Assembly: GCA_963664655.2 (NCBI GenBank) | Contig: OY761554.1 | Span: 1,550,001-1,614,000 of the forward strand | DNA: 64,000 nt | From: Desulfospira sp963664655 | GTDB taxonomy: Bacteria; Desulfobacterota; Desulfobacteria; Desulfobacterales; Desulfobacteraceae | Direction of reading: 5' to 3' | The notes under the pieces: generated by a model | Told to the model about the DNA's origin: nothing | The model's database searches: none | Seen by the model: only the letters and a program-made list of their open reading frames with translations | Shown: piece by piece, positions 1 to 8,362 of the stretch | Layout of the letters: each line of letters starts with the position of its first letter | Numbering within the stretch: the stretch's first letter is position 1 | Position numbers and translations under genes: made by a program

Positions 1-335
1 GGGTTCCTCGGGGCAACGGCCCGGTTTCTGGCCGTAACAAATACGGTGTTTAAAAAAATGGGCCGCAAGGAGGCATGGTTGGTTTTTTTGATGACGGCTG
101 CGGCGGCATCCACGTCCTGGGGGCTCAGGTCAAAATTTTCTTTGAGCAGCCCGTAAAGTTCGTTAAGCAGGCGGGCCACCCGGTCGGCATCTTCCGGGTT
201 TCCGGAGATGGTGAGTTCGTTCCCCCTGGAATTGATATCCAGGTTAAACTGCCGTGATAATTTTTTTAGGTGAACATTATGAAATCCGAACAGCTTCCTG
301 GCCAGGCCGGGATTTTTAAACTCAAGCGTCTTCAT
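1..335 (-). CDS. phoH: PhoH-like ATPase, N-terminal part (cut by window edge)
   Basis: Only the first 111 codons are in the window; the gene runs off the left edge. The visible protein begins MKTLEFKNPGLARKLFGFHN and continues through an N-terminal region typical of PhoH/YbeZ family proteins, with a GNPEDADRVARLLNELY segment and the conserved run toward the P-loop ATPase domain, which is outside the window. PhoH proteins are cytoplasmic P-loop NTPases, often linked to RNA metabolism and encoded next to ybeY. The start at 335 is the only ATG preceding the conserved segment; the Shine-Dalgarno is weak. The reading frame is open throughout. It is divergent from cvpA. Confidence 0.75.
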   Translation of the reverse strand, partial: MKTLEFKNPGLARKLFGFHNVHLKKLSRQFNLDINSRGNELTISGNPEDADRVARLLNELYGLLKENFDLSPQDVDAAAAVIKKTNHASLRPIFLNTVFVTARNRAVAPRN

Positions 336-531
336 GGGCTATAAGGTGCAACTTATTTAATAAAAGGTCAATAAAAATCTTGACTGAAAAATTGCTCCCC
401 GGTAATTGTAAGTTTCGATATGAAGGCGATTGGCTTTTAGCTGCCGCACTTTGTTTTGGAGGAATTTTGATTCGGGCCTATGGCTGTCTTGAAAAAGATT
501 CGGTTGTATGGATAAAAAAAAGGGTATGCCA

Positions 532-1053
532 ATGAACGGATTTGATTTGCTGGTCCTGATGGTGCTGGGCGTCTGCCTGGTGGTGGGGTTTTTTAAGGGA
601 TTGATCCGTGAAGCCTCAGGGATTATCGGGGTGATTGCCGGGTTTTACGGGGCAAACACCTACTTTGGGCGGCTGATTCCGTATCTGGACCCGCTGATGG
701 ATTCGTTATGGCTGAAAAAACTGATCTGTTTTTTTGCCGTTTTTTGTGCGATTCTCATTGTGGTGGCCTTGATTGCGGCCCTGATTCGAAAGTTCCTCCA
801 TCTGGTGTTTTTAGGCTGGGTTGACCGGACCTTCGGGCTGGTATTCGGGGCGGCCAAGGGGCTGTTGATCGTGTCGGTTCTTTTTATCATGGCCACCGTT
901 TTTATCCCCAACAGCAGCGGATACCTGGCCGAATCCAGGACCGCTCCGTACATTGCCGCTGTCTCAAATGCCATGGGGATTTTTGTTTCCCAGAATATTA
1001 AATCCGATTTTATAAAACAGATAAAAGGAATGAAGCTCAATTGGAATCAATAA
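532..1053 (+). CDS. cvpA: CvpA family inner-membrane protein
   Basis: The protein starts MNGFDLLVLMVLGVCLVVGF and has about four hydrophobic segments with the conserved GFFKGLIREASGIIGVIAGF block of the CvpA (colicin V production) family. I chose the ATG at 532 because AGGG at 521-524 sits 7 bases upstream and the family usually begins at this residue; an in-frame ATG at 508 would add MDKKKGMP. Family members are small inner-membrane proteins needed for colicin V production in E. coli and linked to envelope stress; the biochemical role is not settled. The stop overlaps the mazG start by 13 bases, so the two genes are probably co-translated. Confidence 0.82.
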   Translation: MNGFDLLVLMVLGVCLVVGFFKGLIREASGIIGVIAGFYGANTYFGRLIPYLDPLMDSLWLKKLICFFAVFCAILIVVALIAALIRKFLHLVFLGWVDRTFGLVFGAAKGLLIVSVLFIMATVFIPNSSGYLAESRTAPYIAAVSNAMGIFVSQNIKSDFIKQIKGMKLNWNQ

Positions 1054-1880
1054 CCCCCATCCTGGACATTATCAGGACCCTCAGGGGAGAAAACGGCTGT
1101 TCCTGGGATCAGAAGCAGACGCCGCTGACCATGTGGCGCTGTCTGGCCGAAGAACTGTATGAACTGGAAGAAGGCCTGGTAAAAGAAGATACGGCCAATA
1201 TTTGTGAGGAACTCGGGGATGTCCTGTTCCAGGTCCTGTTTATCATGGAGATTTTTCATGATGCCGGGCAGATCCCCTTTGATCAGGTGGTAGAGGCGGT
1301 GGCCCAAAAGATGGTCCGGCGCCATCCCCACGTTTACGGTGAAGCCAGGGTGAACAGTGATGAAGAACTTCACCGGCAATGGGACCGGATAAAGGTTCTT
1401 GAAAAGGCGGATCAGAAAAAAACATCCGGACAGGGGAAAAAGGCGCCGCCAAAATCCGCCCTGGATTCCGTTCCCAAGGGAATGCCCGGCCTTTTAAGAA
1501 CCATGAAAGTGTCCAAATGCGCAGTCAAACAGGGATTTGACTGGGACAGTATGGCCGGTGTGTTAGATAAGGTAAAAGAAGAAATCCGTGAATTTGAGGC
1601 CGCCATGGCGGAAAATGATTCAGATAACGCCATGGTGGAGTTTGGTGATATTTTATTCTCTCTGGTCAATGTGGCCCGGTTTGCCGGCTTTCACCCGGAA
1701 ACGGCCCTGGGAAGGTCAACGGCCAAGTTTGAGGCCCGGTTCAGAACCATGGAAACCCTGCTGGAAAAAGACGGTCAGGTGCTGAAGAGGCTCTCCCCTC
1801 AAGCAAAGGATGAATACTGGAACCGGGCCAAACAGCAGACAGACAGACAGCCTACAGATAATCCCCCCGCTGAAATTTAA
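1041..1880 (+). CDS. mazG: MazG nucleoside triphosphate pyrophosphohydrolase
   Basis: MazG hydrolyses NTPs to NMP and pyrophosphate, helping sanitise nucleotide pools. The 279-residue protein has the tandem MazG layout. The first domain carries the metal-binding EELYE...EELGD pattern (residues about 37-60) and the second EEIREFE...EFGD (about 179-201). The start is TTG, overlapping cvpA, with AAGGA about 11 bases upstream; no better in-frame start exists. The extreme 3' end (DEYWNRAKQQTDRQPTDNPPAEI) is oddly repetitive. Its last 43 bases, with 6 following bases, form a 49-bp perfect repeat found again at 7730-7778, where a partial second copy of the mazG tail lies. The C-terminus is therefore probably an insertion junction. 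Confidence 0.9.
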   Translation: MESITPILDIIRTLRGENGCSWDQKQTPLTMWRCLAEELYELEEGLVKEDTANICEELGDVLFQVLFIMEIFHDAGQIPFDQVVEAVAQKMVRRHPHVYGEARVNSDEELHRQWDRIKVLEKADQKKTSGQGKKAPPKSALDSVPKGMPGLLRTMKVSKCAVKQGFDWDSMAGVLDKVKEEIREFEAAMAENDSDNAMVEFGDILFSLVNVARFAGFHPETALGRSTAKFEARFRTMETLLEKDGQVLKRLSPQAKDEYWNRAKQQTDRQPTDNPPAEI

Positions 1881-1886
1881 GATACT
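1838..1886. repeat. 49-bp direct repeat, left copy (mazG 3' end)
   Basis: This 49-base stretch, starting GACAGACAGACAG and ending AAGATACT, is identical to 7730-7778. It covers the last codons of mazG, its TAA stop and 6 further bases. Together the copies bracket the 5.9-kb receptor/methyltransferase/permease/AraC cassette like attachment-site duplicates. No integrase lies between them. Confidence 0.9.
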
Positions 1887-2045
1887 TCTCTTTTGCCATT
1901 GGAATCCAAGCTTTTGGTATTGTGATGGTTTCAAGCCCCTCCCTTGGATTCGGGGCGATAACCAGCCGCAGTTTTCATCACTGGCCTGCAATGGATACCG
2001 CCCTTTGATCTGCCGGACTAACGGAACCGGCAAAAATGAATGCCG

Positions 2046-4145
2046 TTAAAACCGGAAAACAATATTGGCGCCAATGGTTCTGGGGCTGCCCACCATATAT
2101 GAACTTCTGATGGTGCTGGTAAAGATACTGGAGAAATATTCCTCGTCAAATAAATTTTTAGCGTAGACATAAAAATCCCAATTGGAACGTTCCATGCCCA
2201 GTTTCAAATTCACGACTGCATAAGGGTCCCGTAATGAAGTGTCCCCGTTGGATTCGTTAAAATAGGTTTTCCCGTGCCCCTGAACGTCTATGCCGGTGTA
2301 GATACCGGACGAATGACGGTATTGAATACCGGCATTGACGGAGTATTCAGGGGTGTTTTTCAGTTTGTTTCCGGCATAGTCTACCCCGCCGTATCCCATA
2401 TATTCGTCATATTCGCCATGTACCAGTCCCAGACCCGTATAAAACACAAGTCCCTGATAAGGCCTGAATTTAACTTCCAGTTCTCCGCCGTAGCTGTGGG
2501 CCCTGCCCGCATTGGAGGCCACCATAACATAGGCTGAAGGATACTCGGTTACCTGCATGTCCTTTATGTCCATATAAAACAAAGAAAAGTTGCAGACCAG
2601 GCGGTTGTTGAGCCAGGAGGTTTTGGCCCCCCATTCATAACTGGTGGAGGTCTGGGGATCATAGGTGGTGGCAGAAGGATCATCAATGGTGTTGTTGAAC
2701 CCGCCGACAAGATATCCCTGGGACACACTGACATAGGTCATGATATTGTCTGAGATCCGGTAATCCAGTGCCACTTTCGGTGTAAAGCTGTCCCAGTCAT
2801 CTTCAATGGTATAGTCTGCCGTGCTGATCACTGTATCTGTGTCCAGGTTGGTGGTGGTCCTGTGGTAATCCATTTCCTTGTTTACGGTTTCATACCGGGC
2901 ACCGATGGTGAATTTAAAGGCATCAAGGAACGGGACGGAGGCTTGGGCAAACAGGGCGGCTGTTTTTCCGGTTGTGGTACAGGGCCAGTCGGTTTTCCGG
3001 TTAAAGTTCATCAGCATCGTGGGAAGATATTGCATGGACATCTCTTTATCCTTGTCCTGGTCATATTCAAAGTAAGTACCGGCAATCCATGCGATGCCGT
3101 CCCGTTCGTCCGGGGACTGAAGGCGAAGTTCCTGGGAAAAGGTGGTGCCTTCATAATCCAGAATACCGTGGGTCACCGAACTGCTGCCGTAGGAATAATC
3201 CACATCATAGTCTTCGGTTGCCTTTTTATATGTGGTGGTGGACACGATATCAAAGTTTTGTGCATGGAAGCGGACATGAAGGGCATTGTCAAAATTGTCC
3301 GCATCTACCTGATCATCCGGATTTTTGTATTCATGAAACCGGATCTGGGAATCCCCGATCATGGGGCCGTCCCCGCCCTGCCGGATCTCTTTGCCTGAAA
3401 ACAGGTTGATTTCCAACTGCTCGGAAGGCACCCAGCGCAGCCGTCCCCTGACGTTGAGGATATCCCTGTCATCATAGTAATCCTGGTCAGGATGATCGTT
3501 TTCCATGTAGCCCCGGGTCTGATATTCAGAGGCCCAAAGACCGAAAAACAGGGCGTCCTTTTTAACGGGGCCACTGACGGCGGCGTTAAAAAAATAGGTC
3601 TCATATTCTGAAATATCCATGGATACCCGGCCTTCCAAATCATTGGACGGCGCTTTTGTGGTGATGTTCATAACACCTCCCATGGCATTTTTCCCGTAAA
3701 GGGTGCCCTGGGGACCCCTGAGCACCTCAACGGATTCAACATTGGTGAAATCGGCATTGTACCCACTGATTTTGCTGGAAGGGACCCCGTCCACGTACAT
3801 GACAAAAGGGTTGCGGCGGTTTATCATGCTGGGGCTGACACCCCGGCAGCTCACATAAGTTACATTCTGGTTCTGGGCGGCCACAGACAGGTTGGGCACC
3901 AGATTGAAAATCTCTTTTACATTCCTGACATTGTGGTCCTGAATGTCAATATCGTTGACCACCGTGACGGACACGGGAACTTCTTTTAGGGATTGTTTGC
4001 GTTTTTCCGCTGTAACCACTATGTCGTCCAAGGTTTCAGGATCTTCGGCCGGGGTTTGGGCAAGTCCGGGCCGGGCCATTGACAATACGAGCAGTAACAC
4101 TGCGGTGATCAGAAAGTGAAAAAACGGGCAATTCGATTTTTTCAT
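2046..4145 (-). CDS. TonB-dependent outer-membrane receptor (FyuA-like)
   Basis: The 699-residue protein has an N-terminal signal peptide ending GLAQ (about residue 30) and a TonB-box-like DDIVVTA (about 40-46). A plug domain follows with VEVLRGPQGTLYGKNAMGG, then a beta-barrel ending in Phe (IVFRF), as outer-membrane proteins do. The plug resembles the yersiniabactin/pesticin receptor FyuA class, so a siderophore-type iron chelate is the likeliest ligand; this is inference. The start is fixed by AAGGAG eight bases before the ATG. It is the last gene of a four-gene minus-strand cassette, 3 bases after the methyltransferase, with a permease and a PchR-like regulator upstream. Confidence 0.88.
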   Translation of the reverse strand: MKKSNCPFFHFLITAVLLLVLSMARPGLAQTPAEDPETLDDIVVTAEKRKQSLKEVPVSVTVVNDIDIQDHNVRNVKEIFNLVPNLSVAAQNQNVTYVSCRGVSPSMINRRNPFVMYVDGVPSSKISGYNADFTNVESVEVLRGPQGTLYGKNAMGGVMNITTKAPSNDLEGRVSMDISEYETYFFNAAVSGPVKKDALFFGLWASEYQTRGYMENDHPDQDYYDDRDILNVRGRLRWVPSEQLEINLFSGKEIRQGGDGPMIGDSQIRFHEYKNPDDQVDADNFDNALHVRFHAQNFDIVSTTTYKKATEDYDVDYSYGSSSVTHGILDYEGTTFSQELRLQSPDERDGIAWIAGTYFEYDQDKDKEMSMQYLPTMLMNFNRKTDWPCTTTGKTAALFAQASVPFLDAFKFTIGARYETVNKEMDYHRTTTNLDTDTVISTADYTIEDDWDSFTPKVALDYRISDNIMTYVSVSQGYLVGGFNNTIDDPSATTYDPQTSTSYEWGAKTSWLNNRLVCNFSLFYMDIKDMQVTEYPSAYVMVASNAGRAHSYGGELEVKFRPYQGLVFYTGLGLVHGEYDEYMGYGGVDYAGNKLKNTPEYSVNAGIQYRHSSGIYTGIDVQGHGKTYFNESNGDTSLRDPYAVVNLKLGMERSNWDFYVYAKNLFDEEYFSSIFTSTIRSSYMVGSPRTIGANIVFRF

Positions 4146-4148
4146 GGT

Positions 4149-5174
4149 CTATATCTCCTTAATCTTTTTTGCTGACAACAGGGTGTTGTTCAAATGTGTG
4201 CCGTCCTGGGCCGGTCTGGTCCTGAACTCTGAGAACCCGGCAGCCAAAAGGGCATCTGTTAATATTGATTCATCAAGGGTCAGGGTGGGGTACCCTTGGG
4301 TTCTGGCCAAAAGCTCAAAGATTGACTGGGTGATCCGGGCCTTTCCATCCACTGCATTGCCGATATGGTTGGATACAAAGAGGCCTCCCGGGTGCATGGC
4401 CTGGTTGACCTTTTTCAGAAACCCGGGCAGGCGGCCTGTCGCTGCCCAGTGGTACAGAAAATGGGAAACAAAAAACAGGTCATACCCCTGGCCGAAATCC
4501 GGACAGGTTTCCACATCAATACCGATAAATTCCAGGCGGCCGCAGGTTCCCCGGTCTTTTACCATCTGTTGGGCAATGGCGGCGACCTTGGGTGTGTCAT
4601 ATACCTTTGATTTAAGGTCTAAATTTTTATTCAACAGTTCCCGGGAGTAGTATCCGGAACTTCCGGCAAAATCGCACATGAGCTTAAAGGATGGGAACTC
4701 CGGGATAGCATAGATAAATTCCACCACTTCCTGAATCTGTCCGCCCCGGGCCCTTTGTTCAAGATCCAGGAGCATCTCCTTTTCGCCAAAGGTGGCAGAG
4801 TCAAAATCAGGCGCCTGGTTTTTCAGGCGGCCGGACAGGTCGTCAAAGGGACCGGGGCGCATGCAAAACCATTGAATTTCCCTTATCTGGGCGGCCGGCG
4901 ATGACTTAAGAAGAAAGTGTTTTGCCTGCCTGGTTAAGTGATATCGGCAATCCTTGTTCAAGGCCAGAAGATCTATGGCCAAAAGAACCTCCAGAACAGC
5001 CTCAAGAACACCGGGGTCAACATGAAGATTTTGGGCTAAGGTGCCGGCACTTGCGCTTTTTTGTTCCAGGGCCTCAAAAATCCCGGCCTGGTGTGCACCA
5101 TTGACAATGGCGGGCAGATATCCCAGGGCCAACTGGTTGTAGAGGGGTTTGAATTTCGGGGCAGATGGATCCAT
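4149..5174 (-). CDS. SAM-dependent methyltransferase (O-methyltransferase type)
   Basis: The 341-residue protein has an N-terminal winged-helix/dimerisation domain (residues about 10-90, with GALAQNLHVDP-like helix-turn-helix character) and a C-terminal Rossmann methyltransferase domain. Motif I reads CDFAGSSGYYS, a variant of the usual DxGGGxG, and a later HFLYHW segment matches the domain found in caffeate/hydroxyneurosporene-type O-methyltransferases. A longer frame extends upstream to 5360. I use the ATG at 5174, which follows the permease stop by one base and has AGGAAGG upstream. Translational coupling with the permease and receptor suggests it modifies the transported ligand or a related metabolite. 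The substrate is unknown. Confidence 0.75.
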   Translation of the reverse strand: MDPSAPKFKPLYNQLALGYLPAIVNGAHQAGIFEALEQKSASAGTLAQNLHVDPGVLEAVLEVLLAIDLLALNKDCRYHLTRQAKHFLLKSSPAAQIREIQWFCMRPGPFDDLSGRLKNQAPDFDSATFGEKEMLLDLEQRARGGQIQEVVEFIYAIPEFPSFKLMCDFAGSSGYYSRELLNKNLDLKSKVYDTPKVAAIAQQMVKDRGTCGRLEFIGIDVETCPDFGQGYDLFFVSHFLYHWAATGRLPGFLKKVNQAMHPGGLFVSNHIGNAVDGKARITQSIFELLARTQGYPTLTLDESILTDALLAAGFSEFRTRPAQDGTHLNNTLLSAKKIKEI

Positions 5175-5175
5175 T

Positions 5176-6426
5176 TTATGTACCTTCCTTTCTGGCTGTG
5201 GAAAAATTCTTTCCTGATTCAGGTGGTGCGGCATATATGGAAACCGCCATGGCCAGACAGGCGATGGTGCAGGCTCCGGACATGACTGCAAGGTAACTTG
5301 TCCGGCCTGCAATTGCTGCGCCGGATATGGCGGCCAGAAGCATGGCAAAGGAGGAAACACTGTATTGAAGGGTAAAATCCGTGGCAGGGCTTTTTAATGA
5401 GGCGCGGTCCATCATCAAGGTATTCATCAGGGCAAACAAGGCCCCCCGGCTAAGGAAATAAAGACCTGCCGCACCATAAACCCTTAAGGTTGTGCAGGGG
5501 CCGGTTAACAGCCATGCCAGGGCAAAAATTCCCAGAATCTGGGCTGCTGCCGTGCCGGTTGTTACGGCAAACCGGGTCTGGTGCCGCAAAAGCCTTCCGG
5601 TTAAAAGCGCGGCCATTATACTCAAGGTTGCCCCAAGCATGTTGACCAGCATGCCGATGCGCGCCATGGGCCAGCCCGCATCCACCAGTATGGGGGTAAT
5701 TAATGCAAACCCTAACGCATTGCCCACAGGAAAAATCAGGATTACCACCAGCCATTGTTTATGCCCGGGGACCAGCCAGAAACTGTGGAAACGCTTAAGA
5801 AACGTTTTGTTATCAGTTGTTTCCACAGGATGAAAAGGCTCACGAAAACAGATCACCTGGATCAGGGAGATTAGGGTGCCTGCTGCCAGTATCCCCATGC
5901 AGCCTGGCCAGCCCAGATAGGGATAGGCCATGATTACGGCCCCGCCCCCCAGCATGTTGCCGACCATGCCGCCGGCGGCCTGAATTCCGTTGCCCATGCC
6001 CCGTTCCTTTTTTGACAACAGGCAGCAGGAAAGTCCGTCAACGGCAATGTCCTGGGTGGAGGACAAAAAGGCCAGGCCCACACATCCTGCAAAGACAGCC
6101 GAAAACTGGGTTGCAATGTCAAAGAAACCAATAAGGACAAGGCACGCCACCATACCGGTCTGGGTAAACAGCAGCCAGGTCCGGTAATGACCCAGCCGTT
6201 TAATGCTGAAGCGGTCAACCAGGGGAGCCCATAAAAATTTGACTACCCAGAACAATGTCAGAGAATAGATGATCCCCAGCTTTTCAAGGGCAAGGCCCTG
6301 CTGCCGCATGATGGTGACAAGAGCGATCCAGAAAAAACCCAGGCCCAGATACTGGGTCATATAAAGGCTGGCCAAAAGCAGCCAGGTGCTTAACGGTTTA
6401 CGGTTCTTTTGTACGGTTGTTTCCAT
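5176..6426 (-). CDS. MFS permease, RhtX/FptX-like siderophore transporter
   Basis: This 416-residue protein has about twelve hydrophobic segments and motifs such as YLGLGFFWIALVTIMRQQG, TQDIAVDGL and KERGMGNGIQAAGGMVGNML. As I recall them, these match the RhtX/FptX family of single-polypeptide inner-membrane permeases that import siderophores (rhizobactin, pyochelin); more distant AmpG-type MFS proteins are the alternative. It lies between an AraC regulator and a methyltransferase plus TonB receptor, which fits transport of the same ligand across the inner membrane. The 141-base gap to the AraC gene probably contains its promoter. The stop is adjacent to the methyltransferase start. Confidence 0.78.
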   Translation of the reverse strand: METTVQKNRKPLSTWLLLASLYMTQYLGLGFFWIALVTIMRQQGLALEKLGIIYSLTLFWVVKFLWAPLVDRFSIKRLGHYRTWLLFTQTGMVACLVLIGFFDIATQFSAVFAGCVGLAFLSSTQDIAVDGLSCCLLSKKERGMGNGIQAAGGMVGNMLGGGAVIMAYPYLGWPGCMGILAAGTLISLIQVICFREPFHPVETTDNKTFLKRFHSFWLVPGHKQWLVVILIFPVGNALGFALITPILVDAGWPMARIGMLVNMLGATLSIMAALLTGRLLRHQTRFAVTTGTAAAQILGIFALAWLLTGPCTTLRVYGAAGLYFLSRGALFALMNTLMMDRASLKSPATDFTLQYSVSSFAMLLAAISGAAIAGRTSYLAVMSGACTIACLAMAVSIYAAPPESGKNFSTARKEGT

Positions 6427-6567
6427 CTTTATCCCAAATGCTGGCTCATGTTTATGAACTATCCGGGACAGATGTACAAAAGACCGCAGATTATTTCTAT
6501 CGAACCCATCCCTTTTTTGGATGATTCCGTAATGGAAATAAAAAACTGACGCTTTGGGAAGGAAAAT

Positions 6568-7554
6568 TCAAGATAGGGCGTTAAGCTGGTATTGCTTTGG
6601 TGAAATGCCGTACTTTTTTTTAAAGGCTTTGGCAAAGTGGCTTAAGGATGCATAGCCCACATCCATGGCCACCTGGGTTACATTGAAGGTTTGTGATTTG
6701 AGAAGGGCCCGGGATTTTTCCAGCCTCAGATCCCTTAGCAGGGCAAAGGGGGTGGTGCCGTACATGGCCTGAAACCCAGTGGAAAGACGGTTATGGGGTA
6801 TCCCCACCATCCCGGCGAGGTCCACAAAAGCAGGCGGGGCATCAATATGCCGGACAAGAATTTCCCTGGCTGCCTGAACTTGGTCGCGTTCCTGACCGGA
6901 AAGCCGGGCCGGCTGCCGGGACGGGATAAGCCTTTGGAGCTGGTAGGCGGCAAGTTCCAAAGCCTTGCCCTCCAGAAAAACTTTTTTCAGACTTCCATGG
7001 AAGGCGCAATTAAAGATATCCAGTGCAGCCGTCTCCATGGAGGAGGTATTGGGGCAGATATGGTAAAACGCCTTGTTCGACGCCGGAACGGGCAGCTTTG
7101 GAAGCAGTCCGGAGGGAATGTCCCGAAACAGGGAAAGGAAAAAGGAAGGCGCCATGGTGATGATCACAACTTTGACCCTGTCCATTGAAATGCATTGGCC
7201 AGAACCCCTGGAAACAGGGAAGAATGAAAACCGGTTAAGCCCTTCGGACATGACCATTTCCTCATTAACGGAACAATTCTGATATTTCATTTTTCCTGAA
7301 ATAAAAAATTTGAATCCAAACCCGGCAGGCCAGACCGAAGCGTTCATGGTGAATCCGATCTCAGGGTTCCAGTCCATAATGTAAATGTTAAGCCCAGGCT
7401 TTAAACGGATTTTTTTTAGGTAGCCGTCTGCCATGGGCCAGCAGGATTCAAAGGAGTTGTCCATCTCATGGGTACAGGGGATCTCCCGGACAATCTCACG
7501 CCGGTTACCTGAGTGCCATAATTCAATTTGAATATTGTTTTTCATTACAATCAC
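6568..7554 (-). CDS. AraC family transcriptional regulator (PchR/YbtA-like)
   Basis: The 328-residue protein has a poorly conserved N-terminal ligand domain and a C-terminal double helix-turn-helix (about residues 225-325). It contains GFQAMYGTTPFALLRDLRLEKSRALL and VAMDVGYASLSHFAKAFKKKYGISPKQY, the pattern of PchR and YbtA, which activate siderophore receptor genes when bound to the iron-siderophore complex. The annotated start is GTG at 7554; an in-frame ATG lies at 7545 and neither has a strong ribosome site. It is the first gene of the minus-strand cassette and likely controls the downstream permease, methyltransferase and receptor. A 14-bp-arm palindrome lies 12 bases upstream. Confidence 0.85.
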   Translation of the reverse strand: MIVMKNNIQIELWHSGNRREIVREIPCTHEMDNSFESCWPMADGYLKKIRLKPGLNIYIMDWNPEIGFTMNASVWPAGFGFKFFISGKMKYQNCSVNEEMVMSEGLNRFSFFPVSRGSGQCISMDRVKVVIITMAPSFFLSLFRDIPSGLLPKLPVPASNKAFYHICPNTSSMETAALDIFNCAFHGSLKKVFLEGKALELAAYQLQRLIPSRQPARLSGQERDQVQAAREILVRHIDAPPAFVDLAGMVGIPHNRLSTGFQAMYGTTPFALLRDLRLEKSRALLKSQTFNVTQVAMDVGYASLSHFAKAFKKKYGISPKQYQLNALS

Positions 7555-7565
7555 ACAACAATAAA

Positions 7566-7596
7566 GGGTATGCTATTAAAAATTAATAGCATACCC
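7566..7596. promoter_or_regulatory. Perfect palindrome upstream of the AraC gene
   Basis: GGGTATGCTATTAA is followed by AAA and its exact reverse complement. The 14-bp arms lie directly before the AraC start. It could be an operator, or an RNA hairpin in the leader; on the minus strand it is followed by TTTATTG, so terminator/attenuator activity is also possible. Confidence 0.5.
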
Positions 7597-7700
7597 GATC
7601 ATTGTTTGTGGATCAAGAATTTTTAAAACTATAAAAAAAATTATGCGTGACTTATCTTTTAAAAGTTATGCCGTGGACAGGCTTTTACCACAGAGAAATG

Positions 7701-7772
7701 GATGAGTACCAGGGCCGGGCCAAGCAGCTGACAGACAGACAGCCTACAGATAATCCCCCCGCTGAAATTTAA
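7701..7772 (+). pseudogene. Displaced mazG 3' end remnant
   Basis: Reading from 7701 gives DEYQGRAKQLTDRQPTDNPP and then AEI plus TAA. The live mazG tail is DEYWNRAKQQTDRQPTDNPPAEI. The last 43 bases are identical in DNA; the codons before them differ mostly at third or single positions. No further MazG similarity is visible upstream of 7698, so this is only the tail of the gene, separated from any body by the 5.9-kb cassette. Confidence 0.7.
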
Positions 7773-7778
7773 GATACT
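7730..7778. repeat. 49-bp direct repeat, right copy
   Basis: Identical to 1838-1886. Here the repeat contains the end of the mazG remnant (+) and, on the other strand, the last codons of the flagellar-region gene at 7744-8202 (ending KFQRGDYL). In the ancestral arrangement the two genes probably converged and overlapped by about 29 bases. Confidence 0.9.
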
Positions 7779-8202
7779 CCCCTTTGATGGTGGCTGCGGT
7801 CTGGGTGGCGATATCCTTGAGGCCTTCATCTTCCAGGGTCAGGGACTGGGTTTCCGTTAACAGGGAAGAGGCATCGGTGTTCATCTGCTCAATGACTTCA
7901 GACAGGTTCTTTAATGACACCTCAGGGTCCTCAAGCTGGGCAATATAGGTTTCTAAAAGATCGAGTAATTCACCGGTCTTTTCCGAAACCACCAGGGACG
8001 AGTCCTGGATCTGCACGTAGCTGGACGCTATTTCTTCAAGAGAATTGACCGCATCGGTTCCTTCAACGGTTTCGCCTGACTGTCCAATGGCCCGGGAAAG
8101 GGCGTTTTCAAACCCCCCGGCCTGTTCATTCGACGTTGAAGCCTTTGCGTTTCCCGTCCCCAGGGACTGTATGGATTCATTAATTTGATTGATATTAACC
8201 AT
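7744..8202 (-). CDS. Uncharacterised helical protein of the flagellar region
   Basis: This 152-residue protein begins MVNINQINESIQSLG, has a low-complexity polar N-terminus and long predicted amphipathic helices (EEIASSYVQIQDSSLVVSEK, ETYIAQLEDPEVSLKNL), and has no membrane segment. I do not recognise a family; the shape resembles small flagellar assembly proteins or chaperones such as FlgN, but no signature proves it. Its own promoter is a consensus sigma-54 site at 8235-8250, and AAGGAG lies before the ATG. It lies just downstream of flgM, from which it is separated by a strong terminator. Its 3' end overlaps the mazG remnant and one copy of the 49-bp repeat. Confidence 0.65.
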   Translation of the reverse strand: MVNINQINESIQSLGTGNAKASTSNEQAGGFENALSRAIGQSGETVEGTDAVNSLEEIASSYVQIQDSSLVVSEKTGELLDLLETYIAQLEDPEVSLKNLSEVIEQMNTDASSLLTETQSLTLEDEGLKDIATQTAATIKGEYLKFQRGDYL

Positions 8203-8234
8203 GTTGATCTCCTTTATATCTTAGCAAAATATAA

Positions 8235-8250
8235 AGCAAGAGATATGCCA
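8235..8250 (-). promoter_or_regulatory. Sigma-54 (-24/-12) promoter
   Basis: On the minus strand the sequence TGGCATATCTCTTGCT matches the consensus TGGCAYRNNNNTTGCW at every defined position, with GG and GC 10 bases apart. It lies 33 bases upstream of the start codon at 8202, leaving room for a transcription start near 8224 and the ribosome site. Confidence 0.75.
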
Positions 8251-8303
8251 GTGAACCGATGTTGTGAAGGATATCTGAAATGGCTTTAAAAAACAAGTCG
8301 TTA

Positions 8304-8342
8304 TAAAAAAAGGCAGGCAGCCTGATTCAGGTCTGCCTGCCA
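8304..8342 (-). terminator. Rho-independent terminator after flgM
   Basis: On the minus strand GGCAGGCAG pairs with CTGCCTGCC around a short loop and is followed by a run of seven T. It ends the DVU0524-like/flgM transcript. Confidence 0.8.
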
Positions 8343-8362
8343 GGTGGGAAAATATTGCTCCC

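Noticed and set aside
1902..1951. Hairpin GAATCCAAG...CTTGGATTC after mazG as a terminator
   Set aside because: The loop is 32 bases long and no T-run follows on either strand.
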